Shown one piece after another: positions 58,881 through 64,000 of a stretch of 64,000 bases of DNA (position 1 is the stretch's first letter; the number at the start of each line of letters is the position of its first letter). Below the pieces are notes generated by a model. That model did no database searches and was not told where the DNA came from. It worked only from the letters and a program-made list of their open reading frames with translations. Both the position numbers and the translations under genes were made by a program. The DNA is from Aspergillus flavus (taxonomy: Eukaryota > Ascomycota > Eurotiomycetes > Eurotiales > Aspergillaceae), in NCBI RefSeq assembly GCF_009017415.1, contig NC_092405.1, forward strand, positions 3,534,001 to 3,598,000, given 5' to 3'.

Positions 58881-61800
58881 ATGTCCTCTGCGAGCCCACG
58901 GAAGTCGATCGACAGCCTAGCTTCAGGTGCATCCACACCTTCGTTGTCTCAGTATTCCTTCAATCAGCTGGAATCCCCCCGCGTTCCGCCCCAGAGATAC
59001 CCCCTGAGACGAGGGTCAACTGCAAGCTCAATCGCGAGCATTGGAGGGATTCTCGACTCCTCGAATCGGCATGGGTCAATAGCAGAGTCAGGGCAGAATG
59101 GTACGTTATGACCTGTTACGTCAATTGCTGGTACGCTAATTCACCCAGCCATATCTACCCTCCTTCAACCTCCGATTGTCCGCACCGGTCTTGTACCCCA
59201 TACTGCTGTTCCGTCTAGTGGATATAAGCCGCCGAGCTCCCGCGACATCCCTCCAGTTACCCTGACAAATATACCGCGTGTAGACGCCAAGGTCTTTGAC
59301 CCGTACCTATCGCAGGTCGGGTCCTTGTACGATGTGTTCCAACAGGCGAAAGAAAGTGCTGGTGACCAGGAATCGCAGCTGGCACGGGACGGAGGAAAGG
59401 CCTCGCCTAAGCCAGATGATAGTGAATTCTTGTCGTCACAATGGTCTACGGAGCGGCGGCCCTCCACCTTATCGCTCAATTCCCGTGCGAGCTCGCCTTT
59501 CGATAATCGTGGGCGGAGACGGTCGTCGGCTCGAGGTCGAGGACATGGAGTGACGCCTCTTTCTACCATCCCTCAGATATATTTTGATGACGACTTTCAT
59601 CTCGAGAACCCGCGGATATTCGATGTGGTATCGGAGAAGTCTGAAGTTGTTACCCCGCCGAAGACACCAGGCAAGGACGGTAGATTTGAAAACGGAGCCG
59701 TTGTCGGTCCGGCACCAACGGGGAGAAAGGCACTTGCTACAAATGCGATATTGCAAGAAAAGCTTTCCTGGTATATGGATACTGTGGAAATCCATCTTAT
59801 TTCATCAATCTCAACGGCATCCAAATCATTCTTCACTGCCCTCGGCTCGCTCCGTGAGCTGCATTCGGAAGCTGCTGATTCTGTGAAGCGGATTCAAGTG
59901 TTGCGGAAAGATCTCCAGAAGATTGACCGTGAAATGGCCTTAGGTGGCTTGAAAATCGTTAATCTACGGCGCCGGAGGGAAAATGTCAGGTTGCTGGCAG
60001 ACGCTGTATCTCAGCTGCAAGAAGTAGTCCAGTCAGTTTCTCGGTGTGAAGAGCTGGTTGAAAATGGGGATATTGAAGAAGCTGCAGATAGCCTTGAAGA
60101 GGTGGAGAGATTGATGGCTGGAGAAACTGTTTTCGGTAGCCCAGCAGGCGTAGATTCACACGAGCATCCGAGAAAAGCCATTGATTTGAGGAGACTTAAA
60201 GCTCTTGAAGGTGCATCTGATGACTTAGCTCAGTTAAGAACTCGAATCGGCATGGGATATGAGTCTCGCTTCTTGAACGATCTTCTTGGAGACCTGAGAC
60301 AACATGTGGAAAATGTACCCTTGGAGGTGACGCTGCAGCGTTGGGGCTCTTCATTTCAACGACAACGTGGAGTGCAACGCTCAGGCGTTACTGTTTCCCC
60401 AGCGTATATGACCTTCGACGACCAGCTGAGATCGAGACTGCACACGCAACTGACTGGCCTTGCGCGGGCACACCATACAACCGCAGCAGCAACTTCCTTC
60501 AAGACGGCGGTGTTACGAGAAATGAAGAGTTTAATCCGCAAGCACATGCCTAGCTCGAGCGATGATGATAATGAATCAATGGTGTCCGTGTCCACTCATC
60601 GATCCTCCCAGCTCAGTCAGCAGGAGAAGTCATCGATTCTTGCTCGGAACTTGCGTGCTCTAGACGCGGAAGATGCCTACGCTATGCTCGCCCGCGTATA
60701 TACCGGTATCAGTGAATCCTTACGGAGGCTTAGTGTCCAGGTCAAGGTCCTTCTTGATCTTGCTAGTGGATTAGGGAGCAACTCTGTTCTGAAATCTCCA
60801 AGAAGTCCCCACTCACCTAACCTGGACAGCGCAGCCGGGTTTGGGGCAAGCTCGCAAACAGCGGCAACGATAATGGCCCAGGACGAAATCTTACAAGTTT
60901 TAGACATGTCTAGTCTGCTCGGCCAGGCGGTTGATATTGCCCAATCGCAGGTGAACAAAGTACTGAAAGTTCGGAGCGAGCAGACATCTCATTTGCCTAA
61001 GGAGGAATTCCTGAAATACTTCACTCTCAACCGACTCTTTGCGGATGAGTGCGAGGCAATTTCGGGTAGAAGTGGCACTGCTCTGAAAACTCTTGTGGGC
61101 AATCAGATCCGTGATTACATCGCCCGATTTGGCGATAAACAGCGACATAGTATTGTCGAAGTCATGGACGCGGATCGATGGGATGCAAGGGACTTCGGGG
61201 AGACAGAAAATACGATTCTGAGCCGTATTCTCGATGCCAGTACTAAAGATATCGAAGCCTGGGTGGATGCCTCGAAGATTTGGTTGTCTCAAGATAAGCC
61301 TGAAGGTAATACATTGGAAAATACGACCAACGGATCTGGAAAAGACAAGGTGCGATCTGCGGTAGTTGATGAGCAGAAATACATCCTGTCAGAATCCGCG
61401 GTGGCCATGATGAGGAGCATCGAAGAATTCCAGTTCCTTATGGCAAACATTCCCAGCATGATCCAGGATATTGCACCGGGCCTTTTGGAGTCGCTGAAGT
61501 TATTCAATTCACGTTCCTCTCAACTGATCCTTGGTGCCGGAGCCACACGTAGTGCCGGTCTGAAAAACATCACTACGAAGCATCTCGCGCTGTCCTCGCA
61601 GGCTCTGAGTTTTATAATTGCGCTGGTGCCTTACATTCGGGAATTTGTCCGTCGCCATTCACCTTCGAGTCCGTTGATGGGCGAATTCGACAAGGTAAAG
61701 AGGCTGTATCAGGAACACCAATCTGGTATTCACGAGAAATTGGTCGACATCATGAGCGGGCGGTCTTCTGTGCACGTAAATGCCATGAAGAAGATTGACT

Positions 61801-62247
61801 GGGACGCTTCGGGTTCTAGTACGGTTAATCCGTACATGGAGACCCTCGCAAAGGAGACCGGCACACTGCATCGCGTGCTCAGCAAGCATCTACCGGACAT
61901 GACCGTGTCAATGATTATGGATCCCGTCTTCAACAGCTATCGGGAACAGTGGACCAAAGCGTTCGACGAGGTGACCATCCACACAGAGAATGGAAAGCAA
62001 AGGTAAGAAAAAATCTTCTTCACAGCGTAACGGCAAGCATCTAACGTCGGGTAGGTTACAACGGGATGCGGAGTTCTTTCAATCGAAGCTCAGTAAAATA
62101 GACGGCTTTGGAGACCTAGGAGAACGCCTTCTGGAACTAGTGAAACAAAAGACCCCGACAGCTGAAGCCAAGGAGAAAGGCTCGAATGGAGCCAATCCAA
62201 GCAGCTCCTCCGATACAAGCAACGGCGAGAAGAGTCCTCAAGCATAA
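58881..62247 (+). CDS. vps54: GARP complex subunit Vps54
   Basis: Three exons, 58881-59100, 59149-62002 and 62055-62247, give 1,088 residues. A Ser-rich N-terminus (MSSASPRKSIDSLASG) leads to FDPYLSQVGSLYDVFQQAKE. The coiled-coil N-terminal Vps54 domain covers LQEKLSWYMDTVEIHLISSI through the heptads around KRIQVLRKDLQKIDREM. The C-terminal domain reads YFTLNRLFADECEAISGRSG, KTLVGNQIRDYIARF and MDADRWDARDF, characteristic of Vps54. GARP tethers endosome-derived vesicles to the trans-Golgi. Introns are 48 and 52 nt with GTACGT/GTAAGA donors; the first has a GCTAAT branch site. The length fits fungal Vps54 and is longer than COG6, which I first considered. Confidence 0.9.
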
Positions 62248-62688
62248 ACTATGGCTATAGAGATGTGAAGTTCGGATGTCTCGGCCTTGACGAAACACAT
62301 TGTATACATTCTTCTCGCTTGGATGTACCTGAGATACCATCATGTTAAGGCCAAAGAATTGTACAGCGATTTAGCGGTGTTTTACCCTTTCTAAATACTT
62401 GTTTATTTTCCCGGATAGCACAGCATCCGACTTATATCCTTTTAGACTTAATCAAGACACTTATATATACCAATCCCTTACAAAAACAAACAATAACAAG
62501 AAAGCTAAGAAGATGGAACCAGTAAGTTAGATGTCTCATCTTCATATATCATTAAATAGCTAATGATAAATAATATAATAGCCCCTGTACCGTAGCAGAA
62601 GCCTAGATAATATCATACAATGTCTTTAACCCTTAATCAAACTCCCAGAATTTGAGTAAAAAAGGAACATGAAAATTCATAACCTCAT
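62248..62688. other. convergent intergenic region
   Basis: 3' flanks of vps54 and the small glycine-rich gene; AT-rich, nothing recognised. Confidence 0.7.
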
Positions 62689-63036
62689 TCAAGCCTTATG
62701 AGCACCAAGACCCTTATTCTCTCCCAAAGACTTAGGCTCATGGCCACCCTTTCCGCTAGAGTGGCCAGCACTGCCGCCAAAGCTCACCGCATTACCGGAA
62801 AGCTCCTTAGCTGCCTCAGGGAGCTCGGCAGTTCTAGACACGCGGCCCATTTGGACGTTCTAGATACCGTCAATGTTAGCTGAGGTATTCACTTATATGG
62901 CAGACGAGAAGTCCATCGAACCGGGGATAAGATGGGAACGTACAGAGTTACCGGCACCGTGGACCTTTGTTTCGCCTTGTGGGATGGCGTTGTCGCTGTG
63001 AGGGACGCCGTCGTCGTATTCTGCACCGCGGGGCAT
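62689..63036 (-). CDS. small glycine-rich protein of unknown function
   Basis: Model of two exons, 63036-62944 and 62859-62689, giving 87 residues. Exon 1 reads MPRGAEYDDGVPHSDNAIPQ, then GETKVHGAGNS; exon 2 reads NVQMGRVSRTAELPEAAKEL, then a Gly/Ser-rich stretch and SLGENKGLGAHKA. The 84-nt intron has donor GTACGT, branch GCTAAC and acceptor ATCTAG, phase 0. If it is not spliced, translation ends after 47 residues at a TAA. The hydrophilic, Gly-rich character resembles small fungal stress- or conidiation-type proteins, but I do not recognise a family. Confidence 0.65.
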
Positions 63037-63858
63037 TTTGGTTTGGATTATTTGTGATGTGAAGGTTAAGGGTGCTGTTTGATTGTTAGGTTTGCTGGGT
63101 TTTGAGATATAGATGGAGTATGAACGTACCTTTAGAAGATAGGTCAAAGGACAGGGTGAAGTATCTATTATGATAGATGCAATTGGTTAATTTGGAATTG
63201 TTGATTTGAATGTCTACTTCACAGCAGAATTTTAACCCTTATATATGTCTTTATTCATGTCTAGCCCTGTCTATGATAACATCGATATTTGCCAAGAATG
63301 GTGTTTGGTGACAGCATTGTGAAGTCATTGTGGGGACGGGTATGACTTCATCTACCTTGCGCGGTGTCGGCCGGTTTGGATGGATTTGGAAGGTAGGTGG
63401 TTTGTTCTAGGGATTTTTGTGGATTTATGGAAATTTAGGTGTTTACCTTGTATTGGTGATATTTGGGAGTTGGTTGTTTGGGTTGTGTTCAGGTACATAC
63501 ATCCTTAGCTATACTACTAGTCCTTGTCGGTATTGGTGGGATTTGAACTTAGGGACAAACAGTGCAAACGGCGCAAACTGCTGGTGTTGATGGTGTTTTA
63601 TGTGAGGGGAGTTTGGTATGTTTGTTCTAGGGGGAGTTGAGGGAGTTTGATCGTTAGATGATTTGTTGGTTTTTGTTGGGGCTTATCGTGGTATTGTGAT
63701 ATATCTTTCTCTTGTTGTGTACTGTGTTGCCAGTGTTCTTTGCGAGTGTATGATCGGATTTGACTTCATGATTCAGTTGATTTCATTGATTTATTGATTT
63801 TATGTGATGAGTTTATTCTTCTTACCGTTCTAAAGCATACTTAAAGAGATTAAGCATC
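63037..63858. other. intergenic, divergent
   Basis: Between the small gene (minus) and the oxidoreductase gene at the right edge (plus). The plus strand is markedly G/T-rich. A T-loop-like string near 63535 does not fold into a tRNA. Nothing called. Confidence 0.6.
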
Positions 63859-64000
63859 ATGTCTACTATGCGAGCAGTAGTCGCGCATACGGCTGGATCT
63901 CCCGACGTCCTTAAGGTCATACAATATCCCATCCCCCAACCAAGTTCTGGACAAGTCCGGATCAAAGTCAAAGCATTCGGACTCAACCGCTCAGAGATGT
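63859..64000 (+). CDS. zinc-type alcohol dehydrogenase/quinone oxidoreductase, 5' end only
   Basis: The 47 residues before the window ends read MSTMRAVVAHTAGSPDVLKV, then PIPQPSSGQVRIKVKAFGLN and RSEM. This is the GroES-like N-terminus of the MDR superfamily: an initial strand, a PxPxPxxGQVxIKVxA turn and GLNxSE (the N-R/P-x-E/D segment of quinone-oxidoreductase-like members). The NADPH-binding domain lies beyond the edge. The substrate is unknown. Confidence 0.85.
   Translation, partial: MSTMRAVVAHTAGSPDVLKVIQYPIPQPSSGQVRIKVKAFGLNRSEM

Noticed and set aside
59149..62002. COG6 as the identity of the large coiled-coil trafficking protein
   Set aside because: Length near 1,090 and the C-terminal FADECEAISGRSG..DADRWDARDF block fit Vps54, not COG6.
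62860..62943. Two in-frame stops in the small gene as a sign of a pseudogene
   Set aside because: A canonical phase-0 intron (GTACGT, GCTAAC, TAG) removes both stops.
63500..63590. tRNA suggested by a GTTCAAATCC T-loop-like string on the minus strand
   Set aside because: No matching acceptor, D-arm or anticodon stem could be formed around it.

Overview
The window is a piece of a filamentous ascomycete nuclear genome, most likely an Aspergillus or Penicillium relative (Eurotiomycetes). The evidence is eukaryotic throughout. Introns are short (46-92 nt in most cases) with GTAAGT/GTACGT/GTATGT donors, CTAAC/CTGAC branch sites and CAG/TAG acceptors. The gene set is fungal: Tra1, the B56 subunit Rts1/ParA, TFIIIC Sfc1, Mcm5, Vps54 and the APC/C subunit Cdc16. 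There is no CRISPR array, operon or bacterial signal. I placed exon boundaries by joining adjacent open frames at canonical splice sites so that family motifs stay continuous; they are models, not transcript data.

Left part (1-22 kb) is accessory and gene-poor. After 2.4 kb with no recognisable gene come a secreted FAD oxidoreductase, a stand-alone P450 of CYP505 type and a second P450 of CYP58-like type. These look like the tailoring enzymes of a secondary-metabolite locus whose core synthase, if there is one, lies outside the window. Next are a small thioredoxin-like gene whose active site reads WIGPC instead of WCGPC, a CAP10/GT90 glycosyltransferase, a GNAT acetyltransferase, a broken LINE reverse-transcriptase relic, a secreted Pro/Thr/Ser/Gly-rich surface protein with acidic CxxC motifs, and an arylsulfatase.

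Right part (22-64 kb) is mostly core housekeeping: cdc16 (anaphase-promoting complex), yju2 (spliceosome), tra1 (SAGA/NuA4 scaffold, about 3,869 residues), rts1/parA (PP2A B56 subunit), sfc1 (TFIIIC), an unrecognised KEN-box protein, ribokinase, a GFA-type zinc enzyme, a retroelement-like RNase H protein, mcm5, vps54, a small glycine-rich protein, and the 5' end of a quinone-oxidoreductase-like gene cut by the window edge. mcm5 and vps54 are divergent and share a 532-bp promoter that holds an MCB (ACGCGT) element.

The main items for follow-up are the resolving-Cys-only thioredoxin, the two P450s with altered I-helix motifs, the CxxC surface protein, the possible host RNase H, the KEN-box protein, and sharp strand-composition switches inside several genes. 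I did not find a clearly new multi-gene system.
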